From: Apus apus
Taxonomy: Eukaryota > Chordata > Aves > Apodiformes > Apodidae
Direction: 5' to 3'
Assembly: GCF_020740795.1 (NCBI RefSeq)
Contig: NC_067282.1
Span: 133,729,132 to 133,793,131, forward strand
DNA length: 64,000 nt
Position 1 is the first letter of the stretch; each line of letters starts with the position of its first letter. Under the pieces are notes generated by a model. That model had not been told where the DNA came from and made no database searches. It saw nothing but the letters and a program-made list of their open reading frames with translations. Both the position numbers and the translations under genes were made by a program. Positions 12,245 through 25,108 of this stretch are shown one piece after another.

Positions 12245-15200
12245 CTCACCACTGCTGCCTAACTGGCAGGTTTTCTGGAGCAAGTCTCTACTCACAAGAT
12301 TTTATTTCCTCTGTTCACTACTTAGAGCCCTTAATCTGATACTGTTCAGACCCCAAGAGAGCGTCTCATCTGACACCACTGTTTTTTTTTCCTCTAAGAG
12401 CCAATTATTCTTTCAGGCACTTGAACTTGAAAGTATTATTGCAAGTACCCTGAAATCCATGAGATGATTCTGGATTCTAATTGTTCCTATCTAATAAGGA
12501 ACCATCCTACAGTATCAACAGGCAAAAAAGAGAAGGAGCAAAAGATCTGTAAAAATTTTTCCTCATGAAAAAAATTCAACTTAGTTCAGGATATTTTTAT
12601 CTTATCTTTCAAAAAAATACAATCCAATACCTGACCTTGACATATCCTTTCTCATGGGTGTCAAATCAGCTGCTAAAAGTCCTGTTATAAGTGTGTTTCC
12701 TTAATTTTTTCCTCTATATATCTTTTACATTTTCCACTCCCCAAGCACACTTCTGAGATCAAGAACAGCCCTACACAGGCAGGCAGCTTCCTCACATATC
12801 AGAAAATCAAAGTACATGCACAGCAAGACCCATGACATACAGCTCCATACATGTACCTGTTTTTATTACTACTATAAAACAGAGCATACAACATAAATAC
12901 AACATATGAAGGAACAGGGAAGCAACAGTGTTGAGCTACCAGAACTTCAAACATCTAACATTTAAAAATGCTCGTTCAACTCTCACATGAGGTCCTGGGT
13001 GCAAATTTGGTATACAGAGTTTAGTACTCAAGTCTAAAAAAGGTGCAGAGTGAACTCACAGAAAAAAAACCCAACACCTATTAGCTGTAATAAATAAACA
13101 GTTGTAACAGGCCACCCCAAAGAACTTCTAAAACAGTCAGCACAAACCTGCTATACTTCCATTAGAAGACCAACTCCCTAAAGCAACCAATTTTCATCTG
13201 TTCCTGAAGGGGCTTTGCTTAATTTCTTCTTCTTGCTCAGCTGTGCCCTAACTTCATTTTGATAATGTATACAATTTTCCCTAAAAAAAGATGAAGTGGA
13301 CAAATCAGGTTCCTGATTCTGATACCAAAATATTACTGAGCTCCATCAATTACTAAGGGGTTCCAAACCATGGCAAAGAAGTCCCCCAGAGCTCACCCAG
13401 AATAAAACAAAACACAAAAAACACAGATCTAAGCTTGCCAGAGTTATCTGCCTCTTACACTCATAGCAACCTGCCTCAGAAAAATAAAATAAAAAAAAAA
13501 ATCTTTATTATGTATGAAGTACAGACTATCTGAGGTGGGCTCAGAGAGACAAAATAAGCAGGGTTCCCAGATGCATTCACAGTCAGCAAAGAGCTTAAGA
13601 CTCAGTAGCTGTTTGTAAGTAGAAAAGAGATGATGGACTAGGATGAAGGCTGTCCAACACCTGTCACTGTAAAGGATGGAAAAAAACACTGTTACATACA
13701 TACTGTGTATAGGGGTATATGGAGAAGAGCAACAAGAAAATAGAAAACCTGTTGAAGACAAAAAGATCAGACCATTAAAAAAGTCTTCTAGGATGACTCT
13801 CCCTGTCACTGTGGTGGAAGGAGCATTAAGAAGGTGAGAAAAGATTATAGTATTATTACTCTGGTTGTAAGATGGACCACTGAACTCCTCATGATGTGCA
13901 AAGTAAGAATGGCAATGAACAAGTAGCAATGAAGAATCTGGGGAGGCTTTCGGTTTTACTCTTTCTTTTAAAGAATTAAACACACCTTTCTATATTAGTC
14001 TTACAAATTTTCTCAATTCTCTTGACATCTCTTTTCACTTCTGCCAATACACATATTCATATTAGCTATTTACTATTACGCATGCCATACAGCTCAATAA
14101 TGTTTCATTTCTGAAAAGGGAAAAATAACCTTGTTTTTTAATTTTAACCACTGAAACCTGAGTTACATTTAACCTTCCCACCAAAAAAACCCAACCCTTG
14201 AGAACATCTTGTAACTTCTAGCAGCTTGTTATGCAGCTATGTGTTTCCAGTTCAATAAGAGATAGTTACATTAGCTATAAATGAACTGTGACTAGGTAAA
14301 TATGAGTAAGCCTTTCAAAGTGACTGACGCCAATTCTGTCAAGCAGCAAATCTATTTACACCTCTATTCAAGTCAAAATCATCACAAGTATTTGTCCTGT
14401 TATGTAAAAATCTGTTGGCTTTTTAAACACTACAAATTAAACCCTGGTTTCACTGATATCACTGATATTTCACTGGTATCACTGATATTTCACTGGTATC
14501 ACTGATATCACTCACTAAAACTCCACTCACCTCTCTGGGGCCAGGATTTCACCTGGAATTTGAATCTATATACGGGCTGATCCTGTAAATACTTACCCAG
14601 GATGGAAGGGGCACTGATATTTGAGCTCTGGTAAATCTTGCTGTCACACATTGAAGTCTCTTTTCCCAGCGGTCTGCTACACTTAGCTGTTGGAGATTAC
14701 GGCTCTCTGTGCTGAATCAGCAAACACAGACCTCAGGCATGCTCCAGCAGCTTAGCAGAAAGTGATGCATTTCGAAGGGTTTGAGCTGAACCTGTGGGTT
14801 TTGCAATGAAGTAGCTAAGGTGTGGGCACACGTTCCCTTCTGCAAATTTTGCTGAGGGAGCACTAATCCCCAGTAAAAGGGTGGAGCATGGAGTTTGGGG
14901 CAGTAGCAACTTAAACCACTTCAAGGAGGTTTGCCAGAGCTTGTCTGTCAGCACTCGAACTTTATTCCTGTAAAGAGTCCTATCGACTTCAAAGGGGCTG
15001 CGTGCACCACTGCAATTAGTGACATGCACGCTTGCAGAGAAGACTGAAGCCTAATTAAAATTTTTATTTTTTAGAATTTGCACGATGACATCGCTTTCAC
15101 TTTGCTAAAGTACAACAAATACTAGAAAAAATGTGCAAGACTACCGTGCTTAAATTTGCTTATTTATTTAAAATAAGGTCATTTTTGCATACATATGACA

Positions 15201-18200
15201 ATAACCATAAAAAACCTTAGTAACTGTACCCCTGCAAATCTATGCTAATCTGTATATGCTATCATAAATTAGGATGAGCTCTTGCTATAAAATCTTTTTA
15301 TCCATGTATTTAGGAATATGCTTATGCCTAAGCAGGGAATTAAGTTGTTTCGCAGACTGTTCCTGTATCCAACTGCAACCTGTTTATTTTGACCTCAGTT
15401 CTTAGAAACTGTTGATGCCACGGTAGAAATATGCTGTGTGTTCCAACAGGCAACAAACAGCCCTAATGACAGAATACTCCATCTGTGCTGCCAGAGCATA
15501 CAGCCTCAGTCTATAGCTCGTATATGCTCTAGCTGAGCATGAATCTGCAGTTCATACCGCAAGGTACACTCTGACATGACAAATCTACTCAGAACAGGCC
15601 TTCGGAGGGAGTCTGAAGTCAGCCAGTTTACATCAGTACAATCCAAATGCACCAGCAGCACTTGTATTTTACTCTCCCTGATTTGATTAAGTACAGCCTT
15701 TTAGGTTTTTCAAATGTTTTAAAACTACAAAGTAGAGAAAGCTGACTTAAAAATTGCCCAGTGCTATCAAAAGGTAAGAGTTAGACTGTGCAGAACATAC
15801 GGCAATATTTACAGCAGTCTAACACACTGAATTCAAGGGAATTCTCCATCAACCTTGTATCTGGAAAAGGTATATTACAGAAAAAATGCATACGGGAATC
15901 CTTTAATTTTTCTTGCATCTTCTCTTCTTATATGATGCAGCTGTGGAGCAACACCCACTGGTATTGGTAGCATGAAACGGCGATCCTTTCCTTTTACCAA
16001 GGTCTGGTACCAATTACCATGGATTTAGAGGCACTATATAAAAGACAGTGCTGATTTGTTTCTAAATTTGTATCTTGATTAAACTGTCAGACTACAGCGC
16101 AAAAGCAGAGCTTACCTGAATTTAAAATACTACTACAATAAATTATCCCACAAGAGCAGGACAACTTGAAAATACTTACAAATGGATCAATACTAAGCTT
16201 TATGTTTCGTTTTTAAATTTTGGTCATGCTAAATCAAATAGAATAGAAGCAGCATTTTATATTCAAACTGTAAACTCAGTATGTTCCAAGTCAAAACTGT
16301 ATGTGAGGAGAGACTGTGAAGCAGGATTTTAAAAACCAGCAAGTTAGCCAAGAGAATAACAACAGTATTATTATTTTCAAAATTATTTTAAACTGTATTA
16401 TGGTACACAAAAGAGCAAATATGAAAGGCCAGAACTCATACTCTCAGCAACACAGATGTAAAGCACCACAGGTCAGAATTTTCAGTATTTCCCCTCTAAA
16501 CAGAGCAGAATTTGGTCTTGCCCCATTAAAGCAAAGTAATTTTCCCCAGAATAGCTTCAATGACATTGACTATATTTTAACTATCTAGAATTTTCAACTT
16601 CTAGGATTAGTGCTGTAAACACACATAGTGACTGTGGTCTAATGAAAGAAAAAGTCAACATAAACATGTGAAGCAAAAGCACTATCAGCCATGCAGAACT
16701 TCCAAAAAGTAGTTTAGGAATTAAACTGTTGTTATTAAAGCTAATTAAACTACGGTTATTAAAACTTTGACAGCATTCTAAGCCGTTCTGTACAGTGCAA
16801 ATATCATTTAAAAAAGAGACCAATTTTCAATCATGATTACAAGCCACCACTTCTCCTAAAGCTTCTGCTTTTTTTTTTTTTGCCAATGTTCTTTTATTTC
16901 TTAACACAATTTTTCAATGTACTTTTACATGGTATCTGTGTAAGAAAATAGCTATTCTAAATTAACTAATTAGCATGCACCCTTCCAGAGAAGGAATATA
17001 TGATTAAAGTATTACATAGTGAAGTTCAGGCATATTTTTATTCCCTCACAAGAGGGTCATTGATCCTCCCCTCTCCCCAGTTTCAAATGCGGAACTTGGC
17101 TGCTGTGGGTTCTTTCCCACACAAATCAAGCCTTAGCTCTTTTGAATTGAAACAATATGGGATGATTATTGTGGGAAATTTTTTACTGTTACTGTAATTT
17201 AAAACTTTCTGTACCCAATTTTACATTTTCTATAAATCAAAAACCCATTTCACTTAGGGCTACAATTAAACAGAGGAAATCAAAGACTAACTTCTAAGCA
17301 AGTCTTGCTATTAATCATAGGATGAACTAGTAGTACAACTACTTTTACTGCAATTTCTTTCTGCCTGAGAACTACATTTTAATCTAAAGCTTGAGCTCTT
17401 CAGAAGAGAATGCGTCACAGATGAGACAAATTAAATAAAGGTATACTAAATGTCAGTATTGCATGCTATTCAAGATGGGAGAAAAAACCCCAAAGTCTAT
17501 CAACTTCTGTAGAACTCCAAAAAAATATAAATCACTTGCTACAACATAATCAATCACAGTTATTTACAGCAGCCTCTCTCACCTCCTGACACAACAGAAG
17601 CCTGCTAAAAAGCACAGCGCCTGGAACGTTTGCACCACTGCAATGTTACTAGAGAGACAACTTCTCTGTCTGATGCTTCACATGCAGAAGTGATCGTGCT
17701 TTTTCTCTCACCAGAAGCAGCCATGGAGCCACATCTTTTACTTTACATACATGAACTGAAATATACTTTTCCCCCCTCCTTTTTAAAGAATACTTTACTA
17801 AAGCAATTTATTTCAGCATCAAAATTCAAATTTAAAAATGTAAAATTAAAATAGCAGTGAAAAATGAAGCTGTGTGAAATATGTATACTTAAGGTTTCTG
17901 TTTTTTTCAAACTGGAAGTCAAAATGCTGCATTTTTATTTACTAAGAAGAAAAAAATGCATCTTGTTTTCTAGACAAAATAAATATGAACTCTTAAGCCA
18001 ACAGACACGTTTCACCCAGATGACATTTTTTTTCGCCTCTATCTCTGCTGCTCAAAAAAAATTTTTTGTATGTCGTTACTGCTTTTCAGGGCCATGATAT
18101 TTTTAGGGGGAGGTTTAATTCCTTACGGTATTACTCTTTTCAAAAATCCCACAGAGGTACAAGTCTGCATTATTTGCAGCAGTACATCCACAATAAGAGT

Positions 18201-19020
18201 AAGCAATAGTAGCAGCTTCTTCATAAAATATATACTCAAAATAAAAATTGGCTTCCAGTTAAACACAGTCTGTAATGTGTATATTCCATGCCAAAGAGGA
18301 ACCTTTTACCGATTACAAGGTAAAATTAAAATTTTAAAACCTTTTTTTTTTTTTTTTTAAATCAGACAGGAAGAAAATAGCTGTGAAGAGTTTTGGGGGT
18401 TACTGGAAGGGGTTCGTAGAAAACCAGAAGAGTCTCCCCAACACTGAGTTACTATTCAAATGCTGTGTTTCAATACAACAGCAACAGAAAAGTTTTCACC
18501 TCTGAGAAGAATCAGATTTTTAAAAGTAAATTACATACTGAGACTACAGTTTGAAAGATTGTGTTACTACTGACTTTCTTCCTAACCAAGATTTCTAATG
18601 CACTTGCAGATCTCATTATCTCTGACAATGAACTCCTGGAGCAAACAACAGCTCTGCTTCTCAAAAAGTGCATTAAAAACATGTCAGTTCATCTGTGACA
18701 CAATATGCTCCCAGGTCTTTTCTTCAGTTTGCTGGAACTTGCTCTTCATTTTGAGCATACCATTTACCAAGCTAATGGAAAGGGGAATTTCTCATTTTAT
18801 TTTCTACTCTGACCTCAGCATCAGTATGTATTGACTTACACACCTGATGCTCTAACCAAAACAATTCCTGCAACCATAGCCTTGCCTTCCAGTAATTTTG
18901 GAAAGACTGAATGTAAATTGACCAAAAGAGGAAAGAAACAAAAAGTGGTGGAAACCTAAAAGTCCAACACAGGAATTTTGTAATCTTGTACAAATAGCAT
19001 GAAAAAAATGAAGTACTTAC
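12245..19020. other. AT-rich noncoding stretch
   Basis: About 6.8 kb with no recognisable gene. It holds the 20-bp minisatellite at 14448-14507, T-runs near 16870 and 18341-18358, and a minus-strand open run of 179 codons at 13444-13983 that shows no family features. The part around 15300-15660 is free of simple repeats and relatively complex, and could contain a conserved noncoding element, but I cannot test that. Confidence 0.4.
14448..14507. repeat. 20-bp tandem repeat, three copies
   Basis: Three adjacent 20-bp units, TTTCACTGGTATCACTGATA, lie at 14448-14467, 14468-14487 and 14488-14507. The first differs from the others by one base (A for G at unit position 9). Each unit contains two ATCACTGAT-like half-repeats, so the array probably grew from a shorter word. 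Confidence 0.9.
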
Positions 19021-19146
19021 TCCATTCAGATAGCTACAAACCCTGCCTGACTTAACAGGCCAAGCTAGAACATTCCTCCCTTCTCTTTTTCTCCTCGGCT
19101 TTATCACGCTAAACTTCTCCCATTTGACCACAAACGATACTGTAAA
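19021..19146 (-). CDS. candidate internal coding exon, protein not recognised
   Basis: On the minus strand an acceptor (GGTTTCCCTCTTCAG, ending at 19147) and a near-consensus donor (GGA|GTAAGTAC, intron from 19020) bracket 126 nt. The segment is open only in phase 0 and encodes 42 residues. The translation begins FTVSFVVKWEKFSVIK, then runs through a basic stretch (PRRKRE) to VCSYLNG. The size is typical of a vertebrate internal exon and both phases are 0. I recognise no domain. It is on the same strand as the candidate exon at 9587-9714, but that exon needs a phase-1 partner, so they cannot be directly adjacent in one transcript. Confidence 0.22.
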
Positions 19147-19993
19147 CTGAAGAGGGAAACCCCCTGGTGCTCAAGACGCCTACATACAGCTTGGACTGGA
19201 AGTGTTCTCGCACCACAGGTACTGAGAATATAAGCAGATCAGTAGCACTCAGCAGCCAGTTGGAGACACCTCAGTGCAAGCACAAGAATTTACTTGGGCC
19301 CTGGCAGCACTCGCCCAAAGATTTTCAGCGTCATCAGTAATCAGGCTATAGGGGTCAGAAACTGAGAAGAGGATTACTAGGGAACATTTCAGAAAACTCT
19401 GGCTATGGATCTCCTGTATTTTAACTTTTGGATCAAAGCATTGTTTTTCACACAGCCCTTTCCAGCTGCAAATGAAAGGAGAGGGGAAGCAGTGGCAGGA
19501 GGGAGAGAGGACAGGGAAGCAGTACAGGCTGGGAAATGTAATGGTAATCCTGTTTATGAACTTCCCTGGACTACCAGTGAGTGCAAAGGAAGTCCTATGC
19601 ATGAGCATCTGCAGGATTTGCTTGTCACAAGCACACTTAATAGAAAATCTGGGGGGCAGGGGTGGAAGGGGGATGAACACAGACTGATCTCAGTTTTTAC
19701 AGTATTCTTTAAAACACAGTTTCCTTCTGCAGTAAGGCAGTACAACTTTAGCTGGCTTGAAGCTGTCCACATGGTGGAACCAGTGTGGCTTTCTGCACTC
19801 AGTTAAATGCTTCTCTTCTTCTCAACTCTGTGGATCACGTGTGTGTCTGAGGCACTCTTCAGTGTAGCTGTTCCTTTAATAAAAATGAAAATTGTAGACA
19901 GGGCGACTGAGAAAGCCTGCTCACTGGAACTGACTCCAATTTGCTACACAATGCCAACGCTGCATGAACCAGGCACACTTGCCTGTCTTCCAG
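19147..19993. other. noncoding stretch between candidate exons
   Basis: Open frames run on both strands, partly because of a purine-rich stretch near 19460-19520. None has splice-site or family support. Confidence 0.3.
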
Positions 19994-20068
19994 AAACCAT
20001 ACTCTTAGTACAACCAGAGGATAGGTTGCTGCAAAAAAGAAAGAAATCCTGGAGTCAACCGCATTCAG
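19994..20068 (+). CDS. candidate internal coding exon, plus strand
   Basis: A strong acceptor (CTTGCCTGTCTTCCAG, ending at 19993) and a strong donor (CAG|GTAAGC at 20068/20069) bracket 75 nt. Only one phase is open; another meets TAG within five codons. The encoded stretch begins TILLVQPEDRLLQK and continues RKKSWSQPHS, leaving one base (G) for the split codon. The phase fits the candidate exon at 20762 exactly. I do not recognise the protein. A short exon-like segment can arise by chance in 64 kb, so support rests mainly on the paired splice sites and the phase match. Confidence 0.28.
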
Positions 20069-20761
20069 GTAAGCAGTAGGATAACGAGAATGAAATTATC
20101 ACAGAAAAAAATGTCAGCAAAAATAAGATTTAAAATATGCCAGTCTTTATTTTTAAAAGTTGCCTCCCAGTTTTCTGTTCTGCAGGGAGTACATAAAAAG
20201 TTTTGATTTTAAATTTTAGTTTCCATGCCTCTCCTGTAAATGTTTGGGGGTTTTGTTGGGTTTTTTTACTGTCAATGATCTAATTAACTTTCCCATACAA
20301 TCTTAAGATATTTTCAACATACTGGATTTTAATTACTTATACATTAGAATCCTGAACTGGAAGGGCAACAGACCAGACAATTTCACAGCATCTTTCCATT
20401 GAGCTGTTCTGATTGGACTTAAGACTTTGATTTGGAGAATAGCCATGCTGCACATGTGGCAACCTCTCCTATTACTTAAGAGTGACTTACAAGATGGTGG
20501 TGGTGAAAGAAACCTCACAGCAAGTAATCAAGAGAGCACATAACCTTCCACTTTCGTAGAGAATAATACCAAATTTGGGGGATGGAGGAGTTGTCTCCTA
20601 AAGCTGCAAGTGAAAGTCTCCATTCAAAAGAAGCTGAGGCAGAAGAGAAGCTGCAATGCAGATCTAGACTATGAGACAATACCTTGTGCAAAGCAGTATT
20701 TAACCCCTTGAATTCTGTAAGCATTGCATTTCAAAACTGATCACAACTTCTCCCTTTGCAG

Positions 20762-20895
20762 CTCCATATTCTCCACATGCATGTCCTACACGGTTTATTC
20801 AGACATCAACCGTTTCTCACAGAAGAAATCTCATGGACACCAGAGTTACTTCTACAAAGGGAGCTGATGAGGCACAGAAGGAGGAGGAAACATGA
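20762..20895 (+). CDS. candidate terminal coding exon, plus strand
   Basis: A good acceptor (CAACTTCTCCCTTTGCAG, ending at 20761) opens a segment that joins in phase 1 to the candidate exon ending at 20068, across a 693-bp intron. The split codon is G+CT (Ala), followed by 43 codons and TGA at 20893-20895. The tail begins PYSPHACPTRFIQTSTVSHR and ends ADEAQKEEET, a Ser/Thr-rich then acidic, disordered-looking C-terminus. A second frame of the same DNA is also open, to about 21004, which weakens the coding argument. No family was recognised. The alternative is an untranslated exon of a long noncoding RNA. Confidence 0.27.
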
Positions 20896-23800
20896 AAAGT
20901 CTCTGTTTCAGCCAAAACCGAGTGTAAAAGAATCTCCCCACTTCTTAACTATTTTTCCAGATGAGGGCACCATGACTTCCACATACAAATACTTCATCAA
21001 GGCCTAATTTCTGGACAATAGCATGTCTAAGAGACATAATTTACAAATTAAAGGATATTAGAGGCTAAAAGAGTAACCAAACTCTTGGGACTGCAGATTA
21101 TATTGATCAGAAAGAGCTAATACCATTGATTTCAATGGCACAATAACAATTATCCTTTGCACCCAGTATTTCTTCCAGTGGCTTCCACAGCAGTTCACAG
21201 TACAAAAAGGACATAAAAAAGCTGTGTGCTATCTGAAGTGGCTTGAATGGGACTTAAACTCTTGGCACATCTCAAACTAGTCATCTGCAAAGAGGTGAAA
21301 CTCACTGTGAAGAATGGCTTTACTTTTTTTTAACTGCCATCAGAAGTAATACCCACTCAACCATGATCTGAAACAGTCACTGATCACCCAGATGAACATT
21401 TTCATTTATAAACGTTTTTCAAAAACGCTCATATAGAGCTGTAGCAAAGTTAAAAGTACACTAGCAATGTAACTTTTCAGCTTGATTCTTTATGTTAATT
21501 GAATTGTAGGACTTTTCTGTTTGTTCTTCCACTATCTGCAACTTCAAAACTAATGTACACAGTTAAAGGCACAGGCCTGGTTTTCCACAGATTGAGAGAC
21601 TTGTTAGCATTTCCTGCTGAACCTGCAATTAATCTGTACTTCAGGTTAGACTGTACCTCAGGAGGAACACACTAGGTGACATGAACAATTACAAAATGTA
21701 GGGATTTGCTACTGGTTCACTCACCCCCTCCTACAGGTGAGGTTCAACCCAACAGCAGGCAAATGCGTACTCTTTCACGTATTCAGCCCAGCAGGCACCA
21801 AAAGTTAAAAGGCTTGCAGCAATTATTTTGACAATAATGGAATTTTAGTGTTTCTGTGTCCAACCCAGAACCTTATATGGGTGCAAAATAGCCATATCCA
21901 GCTGACAGTGTAGAATAATTATTTTGGGAAGTGAATTATGCTCATACTTTAAGTTCCTTCAAGTTGCCAAAACTGATGGCAAGATGTGGATTGCAGCATC
22001 ACAGACCAAAGAAGTATTTATTCGCATGTACATATATGCACACACAGTACCTTCCATAAGCACAGAAATATCTTCATAAAGTTACAAATATTTGGTTTTC
22101 ACTCCTGACTTCCACACTGGCCTGCTCTCTACAACAGGCACAACCACCTTTCAGCTTTGCTTTTCCCTCCCAAATCACTCACTCCTTTTTCTACAAACTC
22201 CAGAAAACCTTGTTCCCAGCTGGCTGTATCGGCAGCCAAGTTCTACTCCTTACCTGCTTGCCTAAGTTTTGACTCCTGAAAGCATTTTGTGGTAAAAAAT
22301 AGAAGCACCCAAGGGATACAATTTTTTAAATCCTGTTAAACACCACCCCCTGAGAATATTTTGTCTTATTGAGAAGAAAGTAATTGCCACTCTAAGTACT
22401 AAACAGCATCCTAAATGTGTCCATGTGAATATTGTATGATCAACTTAATTTTTATTTACACCAAGTAGGAGCACAGTCATACAAAAAATACTCTGATCTT
22501 ATACATGAAACATATATATTGTAGAGTGGGTTATACTTTAAATGAAATAATTTTATAGAGACATTCAGAAGGCACCAAGGAGACAGTAGAAATAATTGTT
22601 TTAGTATAATTTAAAATGTAAATGTCATGTAATATGTAATTTAAATGTAAATCTGCACCTTAAACCTTCAATCCATCAATGTAAATCTCCATTTAAGAAA
22701 CAAAATTTCCATGTGATCATGTTAATTTCTCCTTCTATAATAATTACAGAATGAGAAATGTATAACCTTCCATTAAAAAACAGTAACTGTCTTCATAACA
22801 GACTGAGTTGGAAAACTGTTTAAAAGAAAAAGGGTTACTAATAAAAATAGATTTAAAGATGTAAATGATCTATTCACATAATAACTAGGCAACAAAAACC
22901 TTTCTATATTTCACACTGCAATAAAACAAAAACCAAATGCTATGATGAAGCCCTGTAGCAAAATCTAAACATGCAGGTCCCTTGGGCCTGTAACAGAGTT
23001 TCCATACATTTTTGGGATAATATGATCAATCCCTTCCCATGCACCCTGCAATTCATAAATGCATACTGGAATAGGAAAATGCCAATGTTGTGTCCCTTAA
23101 AACAATGAAGCAAGACTATGATACTCCTTGGTTTAAATTAGACAAAATAAGAAGGTAAAAAAAGCTAACTGCATAAGTCCATAAGGTCACGCAGAATGTA
23201 GCATTCTTTAAATGCACTTTAAGAGTCATTCGAGTTCAGGTTTCCTGTATCAGGTTTTTAAATTAGTGTCACTTTGGTTTGAGAGTATAATCCAAAACTC
23301 TCCAATATCTGTGGGAGACTTTCCACTTAACCAGAACTGGATATACTATTCTGTTTCTTATAGACAAAAGGTAACATCTGCCAAAGGTAATAAAAATATC
23401 CTAAGAACCCTACTTTCTTTAAAAAGAAAAAAAAAAAAAAAAAAAGAAAGAATTTGTAATCAAGAGAGAAAAATAAATACCAAAAGAGAAAGAAAAAAAA
23501 AAAGAGTAAATTATCAACAAGTAAAATCTTTTTAAAATAATACTTGTTGTATATACAAAAGTAGAAGTAAATACACCAGAGCTCTTTGTGTATGGGTAGG
23601 AAAACAGATACAGTGATCAAAATCTCTTGGATGCAATCAGATAGTTTTCCTACCCCGTTGCACACTGAATTCTAATAAAAAGCAAAACTAACTCTGAAAA
23701 GACTGCCAATGCATGTAAAAGTCCACATCAAAGCTTTGTGCTCACCAACTCAGTACTTTCTGATCTAAAACAAGCAACTTTCCATCTAAAACACTGTAAG

Positions 23801-24202
23801 TATTTGTAACTTTTTTATAGTTATTACATCTTGCAGATGAAAACGTATATCAACTCTTCTACAGCTTTATCTTCCAGCCAGAATGAAGTCTTTTCTGTCA
23901 GCTATCCCACCGCGATACAGTAACATCAGTTACTGTGAGAAACGTATTAGAAAGAATAACATGCCTTGTCAGAAAATAAGTATTAGGTGTATCCTCTTTA
24001 CAGAAATCCTTAACTGACCGACCTCTCTGATGAATTAACTTCAGCAGGAAGTATCTTGGCCTACCATGGTTGAAAAACACAATCACATATTTCTCTAAGC
24101 TACTCAATGTCACTCTCTACCCTTCCAGCATTAAAATAAATAGACTTAAGGATGTTGCTTCTTGTTTTCTAGCTCCTGAGATCAACTGTTTCCCAAGTAG
24201 GT

Positions 24203-24256
24203 TTGTCTTTTTTGGGTTTTGTTGGGTTTTTTTGTTTGTTTATTTGGGTTTTTTTA
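24203..24256. repeat. T/G-rich low-complexity tract
   Basis: Runs of T broken by GGG and G, the strand complement of the A/C-rich tracts elsewhere in the window. Confidence 0.75.
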
Positions 24257-25034
24257 GGTAATTTAAAAAATGGAATAGAGAAGAATAAGGAAAAAAAGAA
24301 GTTTCAAATAATGCTGTTTTTTTCTAACTTGGCATTCTAAAAATACTGGTGTCTGTAGTTGTAAAAGCACTTGAACTCTTTTACTATTAAAACTGAAGCT
24401 ACCTTCTCCTTCTGGAAATGTTCACTTACGTGGACAAAAGAATTTCAGGAGATGAATGAATGCTACAGTAAGCATATCTGTATGTGGGTATCTGAATATA
24501 TGGGCAACATACTAAGTGTACTTCAGACTTCGAGTGCTGCAAAATATCAGTCAGCAATTCAAACACCAAAAATCAAAGGCTACAGAAAATGATGACTTAA
24601 TTAATATTTAATAAAGGTATATTGGTTATTATAATAATACATTCAGTTTTCCTTAGTTCCTCTTTCTTCTCCTTTGCAAAATCTTCAATCCAAAGCAATT
24701 TACTTTTCTATTTGCGCTTTAACAAGTTTGAAAAGACCCAATCCTTTGAAACTGGAGAGAGAATGGACAGGAGTTAAATGTTTTCCTTGGCAAATAACAT
24801 GATACACAGTTGAGGTTAATTTAAACTTACATGTGTAATGATAAGTAAGTACTACATTGCCATCTTAAACCTACAGACTGCCTCCAAAAATACTGGCCTA
24901 ATTTCAATAAAAAACACATAAGGTAATTTCTTAACTACATACTAAATATGGAACCAACATTCACTCTTTTTTAATTCATAAAACTCTTTTAGAACACCAG
25001 CGAGATGAAGCCCTTTGTAGCCCACCCCTGCTTT

Positions 25035-25108
25035 AAAAAAAAAAACAAAACCACAAACAAAACCAACTAAACAAAAAACCCAACAAAACACACAAAACCC
25101 AACAAAAC
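25035..25108. repeat. A/C-rich low-complexity tract
   Basis: Imperfect AACAAAACCC-type words on the plus strand with no fixed period, of the same class as the tract at 6250. Confidence 0.8.

Noticed and set aside
13444..13983. Minus-strand open run of 179 codons, the longest in the window
   Set aside because: No good start context, splice sites or domain features. It ends in A-run-derived Phe-rich residues and is a plausible chance run in AT-rich DNA.
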